Below, one piece after another: positions 23,756-37,500 of a DNA stretch of 64,000 bases (its first letter is position 1; each line of letters begins with the position of its first letter). A model generated the notes under the pieces. The model saw only the letters and a list, made by a program, of their open reading frames with translations, searched no databases and was not told where the DNA came from. The translations under genes and the position numbers were made by a program. Source of the DNA: Xiphophorus maculatus (Eukaryota; Chordata; Actinopteri; Cyprinodontiformes; Poeciliidae). The stretch spans positions 286,501 to 350,500 of the forward strand of contig NC_036455.1 of assembly GCF_002775205.1 (NCBI RefSeq), in the 5' to 3' direction.

Positions 23756-23775
23756 GCAGCAGCAGCAGCAGCAGC
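23756..23775 (-). repeat. GCA/CTG triplet run
   Basis: Nearly seven units, reading CTG on the ripor2 transcript strand within its presumed 3' UTR. It is short and probably stable. Confidence 0.9.
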
Positions 23776-24087
23776 TTTGGGTCCAGTCAAGTTCCAGCTT
23801 CGCTTCCAGTTCAGTCCGAGACTTGGCCTGCCTGGCTCAGAAAGCAAGTTAAGAAAGGAGGAGTGCGGGGGTTGTCTCATATTAAAGTAAAAAGAGTCCC
23901 GGTATGGATCAAGGAGGGGTACAGGTTGTGTGTTACGACCGTCTGTTTGGTGTTAGTTCTTCTCAAGAGGCAGCTACGAGCATAAATCATTTTCTTGCCA
24001 TCAGATGAAGAAGCAGAGCAGCTCGGAGAGCTCGACGTCGTCCCTCCTCGGCGGCCGGGTTTGTTAGGTTTTAAGCGGCTCGAAGAT

Positions 24088-27000
24088 TCAGAAGGCGGTG
24101 GTGACGGTGTTTCCTCTCCGCGTGCCCAGACGGATCATATCCCCAACCACAGTGTCCAGCTGCTCGTATGCCAGCCGCCCCTCCTCGCCTGCAACGGCAA
24201 CAAGGGCCATTTAGAAACACATGAGTTTTTTATATAATGGTCATTCTTGATAAACCAATTATCAAGGATCAAGCATCTTTTGTCAGTTTGTTTTTCTGTT
24301 TAAATATGAAGGTAATTTTTCTGATGTGGTCAAAAGCAGTGGAATAGAAAGTTAAAATACGTTGGATTTATTTTTTTTTCATGTTTAAAATAATAAAGTC
24401 TAGCAAAGAAGAGAACCTAAAATTTGGCTCCAAACCTCATTTCATGCAAGCAAAGTATGCTTACCCCCGGGTCTGTCGCTGGTCATAAAATAAATACGTA
24501 AGTGATTGAGGTCAGGCTCACATGCAACAAAGAATGGATTTTATTTGTATTCTTTTGTTGTTATTCATGAATATTTGTTCAAAAAAAGTGGGGACACTCA
24601 GTTTTATTTTTGTTTTAAACACAGGAAGAGAATAGAAAACAGAATATAAATGTCTATCATTACATTTTGATCACAAAACAAAAAAAGCAGACTACACTTT
24701 AACCTAACTAATAAAAAAGGAAAAATAATAAAACCAGATGTGTTTTTGCTTTTCTATCCTTATGAAAACAAAAAACTACTCATAAGAACTGAAATTATTA
24801 TTATTTTTATTCTGCATCTAACACATATACATTAGCTCTTAATATAAAAAAATGAAAATAATACTGCATTTGGATTCATCTTAATATTATTTCCAAACTT
24901 TTTACCAGGTAAGGATATTTTGTGTAAAGACAATTTTAAAATAATTATTTGTAGTGTGTTACAACATCCTGAGCAACAGCTTGATATACTCGCAAAATAA
25001 AATCCATCACTTATAACATCTAAGTAATATTAAGTTACACTGGTTGGCTAGTAGGAGGCATAGTGGGGACATCAAATGCAGGTTTTTAAGCAAGTTCCCT
25101 AAAGTAAGATTTTCAGTTAAAAAAAAAAGAGAAAAAGGTTAAAGTAAAAATACAAGCTCCACTCATACTAGCTCTCATTTGAACATAATCATGCATCGAT
25201 GGTACCGAGAAATTATTTGATTTCCAAGGATTCAAAACAGCACTCACCAAATGTGAGCAGCGTCTCTATGGCGACATGGCGCAGCTCCTCATCAGCTGAA
25301 TCACACAGAGCTACGACTGCTTTCAGGCTCTCCACTGCCTTCAGACGCATAAAAACAGCTTTATGAATCCTATAAGCAAGTTCTATTCTTCTATCTTTAA
25401 TAGAAGTGTGTAACTGCTTTCAGACAATATGTGGGATGTGACTCTGACCTGCAGACAGCTGAGAGCCGAGCAGGCCGCCCTCTGGCTCTGAACTCCAGCC
25501 TCTGACAGCGCCTGGGTGTAGTACTCTACAGCCTACAAACACAAGACAACATTCAGATGCTGCTTCTGCTTAGACTCAACGCAGACCTCGGCTACGGTCG
25601 CCACTGCTCACCCTGGTCCTGAAGTGTCTGTCTGACGCTCCAGAAGAGAAGTAGTCGGCTGCTGCCTTGTTGACCTGGGGGTCTTCTGCTGTCAGCAGGG
25701 AGGCCAGGGCCCTCAGGGTGCCGTTTCGAGGCCAGAGAGTCGACAAAGGCACCTCCTCCAGTTGTGCCAGACACCGAGAGAAATCATCACTGCACAGGAC
25801 CTCTGCGAAGCCCTCTGTGAACGAACACAAGCAGAAAATGATCAAAATCTCTGCTTTCAATAACGAGCATTTGGATGCATTTTGGACAAGCTTTGTTGCA
25901 CTTTTAAGCCTTATAAAAACACAAAGCATTACTCTAAAAACAGAAAGAAAAGGATAATGACATTTCAATTTGTATTTTTTTTTCCTAACAAGTGTGGCAT
26001 GCATTTGTATTCAACTCCCAGTATTCAATATACTGTAGGACCATATTTTGCAACAATTAAATAAGATTTTACTTAGGGGTATGAGAGGAACAAAGGGGAA
26101 TCTTTAGAAATGCATAGCAACCCCAGCAAACACACTGATGTTTGTAATTCCAATTAAAAAACACATCTAAAAAAAATAAAAACATTTAAATTACTGGGTA
26201 TGAATAGTTTTGTACAGAATATATTAATGATTTGGAGTAACTTGGAAGATAAATGTATCATATGGACAGAAGAAGAAATTAACTTTTGTTGTACTCAAAT
26301 CTTTACAAAGGCTTTTCTTTTGCAAAGTGATCTGAAACATATGAACTTCAAATGATTTTCTCTTTCAACACAGCTAAAGATCCTTATATTTGGTTTTTAG
26401 GTTATACATTTAATTTTCATCCGTGTCAATTTACTGCAAAAAACTTAAGCAAAACCTCAGAAGCCTGAAAAGTCATCAAATTACATTTATTAATAACTGC
26501 AAAAAACCAAATGCTGTTTGGTTTAAGTAAAATAATTATTTGAGGAAAAAACATAAACTGATCTTTAAAAACATTGGCTTAGCTTGTTACTATTCACCTT
26601 CTCTGGCCAGGTGCAACAGGTGAGTCTCCATGTCCTGAACGTCGTGCTGTAGGATGTAGTTGTGGAACTGAAACACAGTCAGGACGTCCCGGGAGAGCAC
26701 CGCAGCAGGAGGGCCGAGCGCCGCAGCCAGGTCGCTCCTGTCCACCATCTCACCCACAACCATGCCAATCACTGAAGAAAAGGAAAAAATATATTGTTGA
26801 TTGCAACAGTTTCAGTCTTAAATAAGTTTGCATATAAATTTTAGTTGCCGTTAATAGCTGAGCATGATCCGAAAACAAGGCCTGAATTGGGTGCCGATTG
26901 AACTGCAGTTCAGTCTAAATCTGAACCGGAGCACAAACTAGTAAAATTTTAAGCTCTTTTATGAACATTCAAAGTAAATACAACTTCTCTAACTTCCTGT

Positions 27001-28544
27001 AGCAGACTGCTGTGCTGCAGTGCTAATGCTAGGATCGGCAAGTAACATTTTGGCTTTGTTACCTCAAACTCTGTCCTTAGTTTTCTACATTCTAAAAGGT
27101 TTTATATCGAATATTATATTTACTTTACTGTTCTCTTTTTTTCAAACAAAATGTAGTAAACTGAAATAACACACCCACTGACATACTGCGGGTTAGTCTA
27201 GCAACCTCAGTATGGATCTTAAATCAGTCCAATAAAGATATTCACTGCAAAAGTACAAAATCTTACCAAGTAATTCATTTTTTTGTCTAGCTTCTGGTCC
27301 AATTATTTTTATTAAATAGAAATAAGACAAAACTAACAAGTAACTTTTCAGCAAGATATACTAGCTCATTTCACATCAATAACTCCTTAATATTGATTTT
27401 TTTAAAAGTATTAGTTCTACTGGCAGATTGTTTTTCCAATTATAACTGGTCTTGTTTCCCATGTCATAAGTGAACAGTAGAGCTAGTGCTTTTTTAAAAT
27501 CAGTATTAAGGAATTATGTTTTTAAGACAAGCTCCTATGTCTCGCTGAAAAGTTACTTGTAAGTTAGTTTTGTATTATTTCTAGTGTATTAAGATTTTTG
27601 CACAAGAATTTAGAGAAGATTTTGTATTTTTGCAGAGTTGTTACTTAAAAAAGGAGCTCAGTTAAAATAACTAAATAAACATATCTTGTAAGTTAATCTA
27701 AATAAGAAAGGGCCGTTACACATTAATTCATTGAATGTGTAGACAAACATATTCATGTGTTTAAACAGCCTCTGAGAAGGAATTTAATTGTCTAATTTCT
27801 AGCGCAATTACCACAAACTGTTTGCAGCCTTCCTAAACATGGTTCCTGTGTAACAGGCTCTACCTCAGGAACAAAATTAAAACTGTTGTTGGTTTACAGG
27901 TCAAGTGCCGACCTGTGTCAGCGCTGTGTGGGTGTCTCTCCTGCAGCACTGCTGAGTAGCTCTGGTTCATGTGTTTGAAAACCCGGTCCAGCGTAGTGTG
28001 GAAAAGCCCCGCAGAGCCGCTGCACTCTGACCACAGAGTCATCAGCTGCGGGCGCTCTGCAAGGCTCGGGAGAACTGGAAGGAGAAACATCGTACAACGG
28101 AAGATCAGGTATTTAGATTTTATTTTAAAAAAATCATCAAACTCTGGATTTTAGGTTGCCAGCTGGTACCGTCGGCAGCAGAGGTGACAGCTCCTAGCCT
28201 GTCAACGCTGATCTCTGCCAGCTCCTCCAGCAGCTGCGTCTGTCCCGACAGTTTGAGGAGAACACTGCGTCGCTGCCACACAGCCATCCCGCTGGTCAGC
28301 ATCTACCAGAACATTTTGTGTTATGCTTCAATAAATACATCATACTCCAGTTTCTGATGGCAGAAGACTGAGGAAAACTACCTGGATGAGGTGAATGCAG
28401 TACTGAAGGTGGATGACGATGGCTACATCCAGGTTTTCATTTCCAGTGGTGAGCGGCATCGGACTTCCTGCCACGCTGTTTCCAACCCCGGTGTCCTCTG
28501 TCAGGGCTTCACTCAGGTGTCCTCTGGCCTCCGGATGCTGGCTC
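24088..28544 (-). CDS. ripor2: ripor2 exons 15-22, C-terminal helical region
   Basis: Eight short exons encode about residues 717-1086. They begin at the conserved [20 protein letters not shown] and run through the LTTGNENLD segment and leucine-rich amphipathic helices to the final TTAF-type end. The family is predicted to form armadillo-like helical repeats here. Intron 16-17 is only 95 bases. Intron 17 (26772-27912) carries a foldback element. Confidence 0.9.
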
Positions 28545-31500
28545 CTGAGCAGCACACACCAACAGCGGCCACAAGGTGGCAGCATTTTAAAATGTCATAC
28601 TTTTCCAAAGACATGTTCAAATTCAGGTTTTCTAACAATCTGAACATCAGAGTAGAAAATGTTGATTCAGTTGTGTTCAACTGTCTGTATGTTTCAATAA
28701 CAGAAATCTCCTAAAGTTCTGCAGTATTTAAAGAAGCATTTTACTGATTTGTTGTGATCTGGGCAAAATAATCTCTTTCCTTGCAAAAACAAAAAATCTC
28801 ACCAAGTATTTTTGGTGAGATTTTAATAAGTGAAAGGAAGTTGCACAAATTAAATTGAAGTGAAACATCAAATCTTCTAGTGCCTTGAAGAACTCACTCA
28901 ATTCTTTCTGGGTCTGTATCTAAAGGTGGAGATTTCTGCGGGAGACTGCAGATGCCTATGTTGTCGTCTCCGGTGTCATCGTCATCAAAGTCAGACGTGT
29001 TGAGGAAGTCGAAGCTCTCCAGGGCGCTCTCCACCGTCAGGCTGAGGCTGGACGACCGGCTTCTGTGACCTGGCAGACGACACTGTGGAAAAACAGGAGC
29101 ACCACATGGAAAAAAGGACATATTTTACATTTAAAAAAATCTAAATTTTACAGAGCCTCCTTTAGGGAAATGTCTGAGTCAGACACTTCTCTGAAAAAAA
29201 TATACTGCTCAAAAAAATAAAGGGAACACTTTAAGTGTTAAACACCTGTTTAAGTGTTCCCTTTATTTTTTTGAGCAGTGTAGTTCAAGCTCAGCCAGAT
29301 TGAATGGAAAGCATCTGAAAACTTTGGTTTTCAAGTCTTGCCACAGATTATAATTTGGATTTAGGTCTGACTGGGCCATTTTAATACGTACATGTTTAAA
29401 ACTTGATCTAAACCTTTCAACTGTAGTTCTGGTTGTATACTTAGTGCTTGTTTTCCTGCTGGAAGGTGAATCTAATGTCCATGCAGGGTTTGAATTAATT
29501 ATAGAGGACTTATGCAAAATTCACATTTTACAAGTTTTTATACTTCCATTTGGGTTTCAACTTTTTATAAAAACAGCCCCCCCCCAAAAAAAGAAAAAAA
29601 AAAAAAGAATATTTTTGGAAATAAGTTAATGTTTTTGGGTGTCTGGAAAGTGAGTCATCTCAAAAACCTACTGATTGATAAGTCACAATGGACAAGACTG
29701 TCGTTACCTAGCAACCCTGAGCCCTCACCTAGCAACCCAAGCTGAAATCCAGCTGAAAAAGACCAGAGTTTTGTTAACACTAACCTGTTCAAGGAAGCAC
29801 AGTAGTTTACCTTTAACAAGCTACATCAATCGCATTTTATAAATTATTTGTAAAACAAATGTAAAAACATGCATCATTCCTGCCATTTAACAATTTTGCA
29901 CTATTTTGTATTTTTCACTTGCAGAAAAACAAAAAAAAAATTAAAGTTTATGGTTTTAATGTTAAGGAATTGTTAAACATTGGGGCAGTAATAATACTTT
30001 TAAGCTAACAGTAAGTGCGAAGGGCATTTACTGCCTCTCTCAGATCCTTATCATCATAGATAGCAGTCCTTGATGTGATTATCACCTTGAGTAGGTCCTC
30101 CAGGCGCATCACTTCCTGCTCCAGGTCTTGCAGCTCCCTGCAGCGATGGGTCAGCGACTCCAGCTTGGTCAGCAGGCTGTGGATGGCTTCCTCCAGGCTG
30201 CTCTCCAGGAAAGCCCTGCTCCCCTCCCCCGCCCAGCCCAGGCTCCCCCCGCCTTCAGCCGAGCTTTCGGCAGGTGAGACAATTTCTGAAGACGTCAACC
30301 TCTTCACAAGCTGCCTGGTCAGGTTGCCCGGCTCCTCCGTGTCCAGCTCCACCGGCTTTAGTTCGTCTGCGTGGTCCAGGAAGACGTCCTCAGGCGCCAC
30401 GGTGGACAGGTGTCCATCAGAGCACAGCGACGGAGCGGCCGAGCCGCAGATGGAGATGGAGTTGCGCTGGGACTCGGTGCGCTCCCACTCCGAGTCGGCA
30501 ACATCGGCTTCATCGCTGGCAAGGCTGACACTGTTCCTGCTCCCTCTGCTTCCCGTTTCCCCGTCCTCCTCGTACACTTCCTCCTCGTCCTCCTCTTCCT
30601 CCTCTAAATGCTCCTCTGCAATGGAGTCCTCCCTGGTCTGCAGGATGGGGGTGGGTAATGAATCTGTGTCTGGAGGAGTGACTGTGATCTCAGGGTTGGA
30701 CTGGCTCTGGGAGAAGGAGCTCTGGGCGGGGCTGGGCGAAGACCCCGACGTGTCAGAGAAGGTGAAGGACAGACGTTTGCACTCGGCCACACCGCAGCCG
30801 CCATTCTCAAAGACGTCGTCCGGTAAAGTGGACTGGCAAGGCAAAGAAAGGAGTCAGACTTTAAAACATCGAAGACAGCGAGACGATTTCAAATGTGAGC
30901 ATCTAGACAGGAATGATCAGAAACGACAAATGATAAAATGATTTAGCTCAAAGGAGAGTAAAAAAGTGAAGTAAATCATAGAAAATCAAGTGTTGGTGAG
31001 TCATTTACTTACATCCTTGTTTCTTTGTATATTATATTGATTTTCAGATTTTAATGATGAATTTAATGCCTCGTTTTTCTGAGGTGGAAGGAATTATACA
31101 ACAAACAAAATCTATTACTTTTAAGAAGAATGGATTTTCTTTAATCCACACAAAAATATATTTTTCCATACAGACAATAATATGAACTTACTAATATTTG
31201 GATAAATGTTCATAAAGTAAAATCAATGTAGAGAATTAATTTTGTAGCCACCAAGCTTTTTCCATAATTTCTGCTGGAAGTTTAGTTTCTTTTTTCCATG
31301 ATATTTTACATAATATAGCTTTCATAACTACCTCAATACAAGGCCCACTTTATTCAATTTAATTCAATTCCAAAATAATTTATTAATCCTAAAGAAAATA
31401 TATTCACTCCAGAACCAGTTTTGACATGCTAAAATCTCAACCAAAGAAAAATGGAGGTAGTACAGCTTATAATTTAATCCATCCAATCAGTGGATGGCAC

Positions 31501-34500
31501 TAAAATGACTGATGGTAAAACAGCCCCTCAACATGATGCTGCCATTACCATGCCTGATGGTTGATAGCTTAATTAGTCATTGTGAACAAACTTCTTAATC
31601 TTTATTTCACCTAACAATGAAACTTTTCTTTAGAAAGTATTTGGCTTGTCCACATTGCAGGATGTGAATTCCTGTAGAGCCTGAACTTCTCAGTCTAAAT
31701 GTTAATATAAAACTCACTTTATCAGAGGCACTGATGTTACACCTTCTTTCAAATTGTAGTAGCTTTATGTCTTGGTTGGTCCTGGACTGTTTTATGATCA
31801 TTTTTATAATCTCATTTCATTTGTAGCTGATCTTTTGGCTGGAGAATACACAGCTGAACTCTCCAACTAAACAATGATCCCAGATTAAAACGACCCCAAA
31901 TACACACAGCATTAATGCCTTCATCAAGTGTATGTAAATTTATCACCAGCACTGCATAGCATGAAGAAGCAAGTCATGCACATCCACAAGCAAACTACCA
32001 CACATGCAATTCTGCAGGTTTTAGAGGGAAGCTGGACAAAACCAGCTCAGGCGTTTCAGTGAGGCAGGGGCAACACAGTTAGGGTTCCAGAGGGGGGGCG
32101 GCGGTGGGCTGATCAGGGGCACACAACACACTCACATAGACCTCCAGACTGGATCTGGGCCTTGGCCGGAGCGAGGCCAGGTCACCAAAAGAGCGGCTGC
32201 GCCTTAGCTTCTCCAGCAGCGTTTCTCGCAGCATTTGGAGGAAGGAGAGGCGCTGGCGCTCGACAGGATATGGCGGCCACTTCTTTACCCAGAGCACACA
32301 GGGATGAGGGAGAGTGGCGTTTGGGGTATGAGCAAGAGCATGATTATGAGACACCGAAGGGCATTATGATGTGGAACTGGATGGATGAGGGTTAGTGCAA
32401 CACTGAGGGTGTATAAAAATTATTCGGTTTGTTTTGTCATGCAACACAGACAGTGCTTGGACTTACAAAGAAGGAGCTGTCCTGGAAGGTGGGGGTCTCA
32501 GGAGTACCCTGGCTGTAGACCGATACTCGCCTCTGGAGGGCTGCAGCTTTGCTCAAGTTGCCCGATGACAGAGTCAGGTCTTCGACATCGAAGGGGCTGA
32601 TCGAGTGAAAGAAAATTATATGAATTATGAGTGGATTCCAAGAAAGAACTCACCGAACTGCTCATTTCTAGTTTCCCCACTAGGTGGCGGGACACCACTA
32701 GCTATACACCAGCGCTGTGTTTGCAGCTCCTAAAAGTTGTGGGCGTTCTGAATATGAAGTGAACATATGGCAAGTCCAGTAATAGACTCTAAAAGGATCA
32801 AAATAGACATTGGCTGCATCCCACAGTTATGCTATGCAGCAATTTGTTCCATATGCTGGGCATAAAAAACTTTCCTTACAAAGATTAACTTAAAACTTAA
32901 TATGGTGAATCGACGTTGGAGGAACGCTTTGTATTTGATCAGAAACTGTGATTTCATAATTGTTAATTCTTACAAACGTCTACTTACTACCACGTCACCT
33001 CCAGGTTGAGTTTGATTGTTCCCAGGTCATTGACATCCACAGCCACCACCTGGGGCATGGCTGTGAACAGCTCCTTGGTCTCACAGATGACGCTGCCCAC
33101 CAGCATGTGAGTGGCCAAACCCTTCAGCTCGGTCACCTATCGAAGGCAAACACATGTTTCAGTCCCCAACCACAGGGCGGGAGAGTCGACTGCAGCTGCT
33201 TGATGTTTTGTAACCATATTTTCTCTGTGGCACCTTGATGTTGATGAGATCAGAGATGAGGGGCATGAAGACCATCTCGTCTCCGTCCCAGCTTTGCCTG
33301 GAGTTTACTTCGATTCTCCCCTTCAACTTCCAGCGCTGCCGACCGTACCGCATGAAAATCTGATGGACGGGACAAAAGGAAACGAGACTTTAACGTAAAA
33401 TTATTCTTACTTGCCAATTCTGATAACTGAGTACTATCCAGATACAGTATGTTATCTTCTTTTAATACAAAATTGTATCCTCCATCAGCTTCTCAATGTA
33501 ATATTCAACAATGTAGCTGCTAAATATTTAATCGTCTTCTTTAGCTGACTTCTTACTGGCAGCTATAATGAAGTTTAAGGATTTAGAGAACAGAAAAGTT
33601 TCGTCCCCTGAATGATTTCCAAAGGGAAATCAGGCATATAAACTGTGGGAGCTGTTTTATGCAGACAATTGTACACTTGGACAGGCTTCACATCAAAAAC
33701 AATTCTCGTTAACACAGTACAATTTAAAGCAAATGTAAATGAGATACAATTGCTTTAAATCTAACTGAAACTGGATAGAAAACAAAAACAGCCCCAATTA
33801 ATGTCATTTAATAAAAATGGTTAGAAATTCAACCTACAAGGATTCACTACATGTCAGGATATAATACATCAGGCCACATTGTGGCGATATTCAGTCATTT
33901 TAATTCAAGAAGCATGAATAAATATTATTCAGTCCATATTTATTAGCATCTATCTATTTAACACTGGCAATAATTGTGAAATTATATAATTGCTTGTATA
34001 ACAAGCTAGATTATTTTGGCACATGAAGGCTTCCACTGAAACTATTATTTAAGGTTGTTTGAATAGTAAGTTGAATTTAGTAATTCTTATTCAACAAAGG
34101 GTGTGGACATTGCACAAACTTTGAAAGGCCTCTGAACTTTGCCGTTTTCCTCTGATCTTTTTAGAAACATACACTTCATGCAGCAGGCCATCTTCATCAC
34201 TTTGTTGCTTCTATCATCTAATCCTTTCACTTTTTATTTTGCTTATGACTGGGATTTTTTTTTGCGCCCACTTTGATTGAAATTTTGATTGTCTGCTTAA
34301 GAAACTGCTCATCTTGCGACATCCATTTTCTTCACAGTGGTAATTTTCACAACAGCAGCAGGGGTTAAGGAAGCAGATGACAAGATCAAATGGGTTCTCG
34401 AAAACATATTTAAATAAATATTCCTCACGAGTTGTCAGTGTTTTGTGTCGTAAAGTAAACTGCCACACTCGATCACATTTAAAGGTCAACCTTTTCAATG

Positions 34501-37500
34501 ACCTTTTCAAGCGTCTCCATACTCTTCACTTAGGTTGAAAGTGATTTCTCTTCTTTACCCCCAGTAAGCCTACATTTCTAGAATAAATTTCAACCTGAGA
34601 CATTACCTGATGTGTAATGTATAGAGCTGTGAGTCAGACAAAACAAGAGGGAGTTCATTTGCTTTGGGATTGTGTTTTGTCGAGTTTTTGTGGTTAAATG
34701 TGGGATAATAAACATGTACAGAATGCAGTAAAGTATAGTATTGGTGAATTTTCAAACTTCTTATGTTAGTAAAATGTCTTTTATTAGGAAGAAAATGAAA
34801 ATATCCTTACCTCATATTGGTCTCCAGGACAGAGCCTAGCAAAGCCTGCCAATCCTATCAAAAAGGGAAAAAAATGGGACAATTGGAAAATGTAACCAAA
34901 ATATGCATGTAACTACAAGTTTCAAATTCAGGACAAATTACTATACATTTTCATAGGATTAAGAAGAGAAAGTAAAATTATAATGGTACTTTTCCGTTGA
35001 GTGAGCTCACCTTTCATTTTGATGTGAAACTCCCCAAGCAGATTCTCCAGTTCGCTCTCAAAAGCACTCATGTTCTAGACAAAATAAAATAAAAAAAAGG
35101 TCAAACAAAAGGATTCACAGAAAGCGGAAAGAGTTATCTACTGATTCAGCACCAAAGTGCAGTGGAGCACTCCTCTGAGCATTTGTGGACAGGTGAGGAC
35201 GCAGGTGTGAGTGTGTGTGAGTGTTTGGGGGATTTAGAGGTAGAGGTGTTTACAAATAAGGGTAAATAGTAGTCCCTGTAATATGTTGTAGGTGTTGTCT
35301 AGTGTGACGTAAACAATAATACAGTTCTGTGTAGAGGTTCAACTATTCTTCAGTCCTTTACACGTTGCTTCAAAGAGCCCAGATAATCTCCAAGTCTTTA
35401 AAGCGGTTTTTCTCTGTGCTTTCTGGGGGTCATTCAAAGATTTCTGTGGCTGTTTTTAGACTTATTTTGTTCCACTCACTTTCCTAATCACTTGCCTGAA
35501 ATGTTCAGAGCTTGAGGTGTTGCTTTATAACCCAATTCTACTTTAAACATCTGAACAACTTCCTCCTTGACCCGTCTCCTGGTTTCTAAAGTCTTCATGA
35601 TTATGTTGATCACTAAAGTTCTCTAACAAGCTTTACCGAACAGCTGGAGTTCATCCGCAAGTATTTTCTACTTAAAGCTTTGGTCCATCCCATTAAAATA
35701 CATTAACATTTGTTGTTGTAATGTAATAAAAATTTGGCAAAAAATTGATGCTTTAGGGTAATGTAACTAAAACCATCATGTTTATCTACAAGCCTAATTT
35801 TGCACAGTTTTCCTGCGGTACCTCGGTGTACTCCTTGTACCGGCGGTTGACCTCTGCAATGCTCTCTTTGGTGCCTTTGGTGGAGGGAGAGGAGGAGAAG
35901 GCCTGCTTCATCCTGATGGCACCGTCCCTCAGGCGGCTCTGGATACAGAAAGCTTCGTACAGCTCATCCACCTGGGGACAAACATTTAGGAGAAAGCAGA
36001 CAGTCATATATAATTTTCAGTTTAAACAGTTTATATGAGAAAAGGAGAAAAATACATAAAGAGAAGGATGGAAAATGTATGCAGAACCCATAAATGACAG
36101 GACACACAAACCAGAAGAGTCTTAAGGTAAACTGTCTACAGCTGCTATGAATATGTGTAGCTGCAGGCTTTAAGGACCCCAGTCTGGGACACAGTGGGAT
36201 GCTTCCCTTCTGAGGTATCATCAGACTGGGCTCAGAGCTCAGCTGGAGAGGATTTCAGGTTTCAGCAGCAGCCTGAGTTTATGCTCTACAGAACTGCACA
36301 AGAAACAAGGAACATCTCTATCAACGTCTGGATAATTTACTGGAAGATAAAACGACGAAGTTTCAGAAGAGATGTAGATCAGAAACTGCAGCATCTTCTG
36401 TCATGTCAACATCAATTTTTCCCCCTTACTTCACTTTCTTTAAATCTGTTGATTCTATCCACCTTTTCTAAAAATTAACAATTAATTCCACATATGAATT
36501 CTAAATCTCACATTATTTCCCCAAAACATTAAATGTAATGTATATGCAAGGTTGAAACGTCAAATTGAGCTAAGTACATACAAAAGTAAGTTTAACTGAT
36601 TATCTCAAACCAACTAACCTAGAAATATTAAAACAAAGCAGATACTCAAAGGTTGAAGTAGTGCTGAATAAACTCTGAAAGCATATTTCACCTGGACTTC
36701 TAATTTCTGCCTTTTTGACCTTCCTGAAGTCCTACATGATCAAAGTGACAGCCCGGCAAAACAAAACACCTGTGGTGAACCTCATCAAAGGGAGATATAG
36801 CTGCCTGACTGGTGCCAGTGCTGAAATATTGATGCTGAGTGCTTTTTATGGCACTCATTAGGGAGACGCTGGAGCGAACGGGTCAGTCTGGCTCCTGTTG
36901 TCCTAATAGCTGCCATTTACTTGTGACTCTTTACAAAACACCATCTGGAGAGACTTTTAAGATGGGGACGCGATTGGAGTCCATGCTGGAAAGTTTCTGT
37001 TCGATGGGGTTTGAAAATCAAGTCAGATGATGTTAGATTTAAATCTCACACCCACGGTGATCCCAGCAGCTCCACCTCAAACCGAGCAGCCCACCAGCCT
37101 ACCCCAGGGAGGGGCCCAGCCCGTCTGCCTGTCTGTCTGTCTGTCTGTCTGTGGTATGTGGTGTGTGTGGCGAAGCGGCAGCAGCTGGAATCAGCCTCAG
37201 AACAACATCTAACCTCACACGCTGTGTTTACTCATCGTAAAGGAGACCCTGAGGCTGGAATTGATCTGAAATGTTTCAGCGCATCATGCAGCGCCTCATG
37301 GGTGGGAGATACGATATGGAATTACGTTTTTCCACCATATTTTGTGGTGCTAATAGGATAATTATAGAAATGACGATAAGAACTATTTATTACTTCTGTG
37401 GCTGCATTGTACCAAACACAAGTATCGCTCTTGAGAAACATTCTGTGCTTTTGGGTAGAGACTGCATACAGTACCTGCACATTTAATTGCATTTTCAATT

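Larger units (their letters stand above)
21601..24087 (-). other. ripor2: Presumed ripor2 3' UTR
   Basis: About 2.5 kb downstream of the ripor2 stop codon, mostly AT-rich and free of clear transposon matches. It holds a CTG-type triplet run and a protein-like open frame (both listed separately). Assignment rests on position, strand and the signal at 21595. Confidence 0.5.

Noticed and set aside
25592-25774. 60-codon frame overlapping ripor2 exon 19
   Set aside because: Alternative frame of a real exon; the correct frame joins in phase at both ends and matches the family.
30005-30085. Extension of ripor2 exon 13 to the stop after LRTYC
   Set aside because: The donor after LLK joins in phase to exon 14 and reproduces the human LK-C join followed by [18 protein letters not shown]. 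The extension is intron read-through.
30075-30941. 288-codon open frame on the plus strand
   Set aside because: It is the antisense shadow of ripor2 exon 13, serine-rich because of the complementary codons. The minus strand has the conserved protein and phase-correct splice sites.
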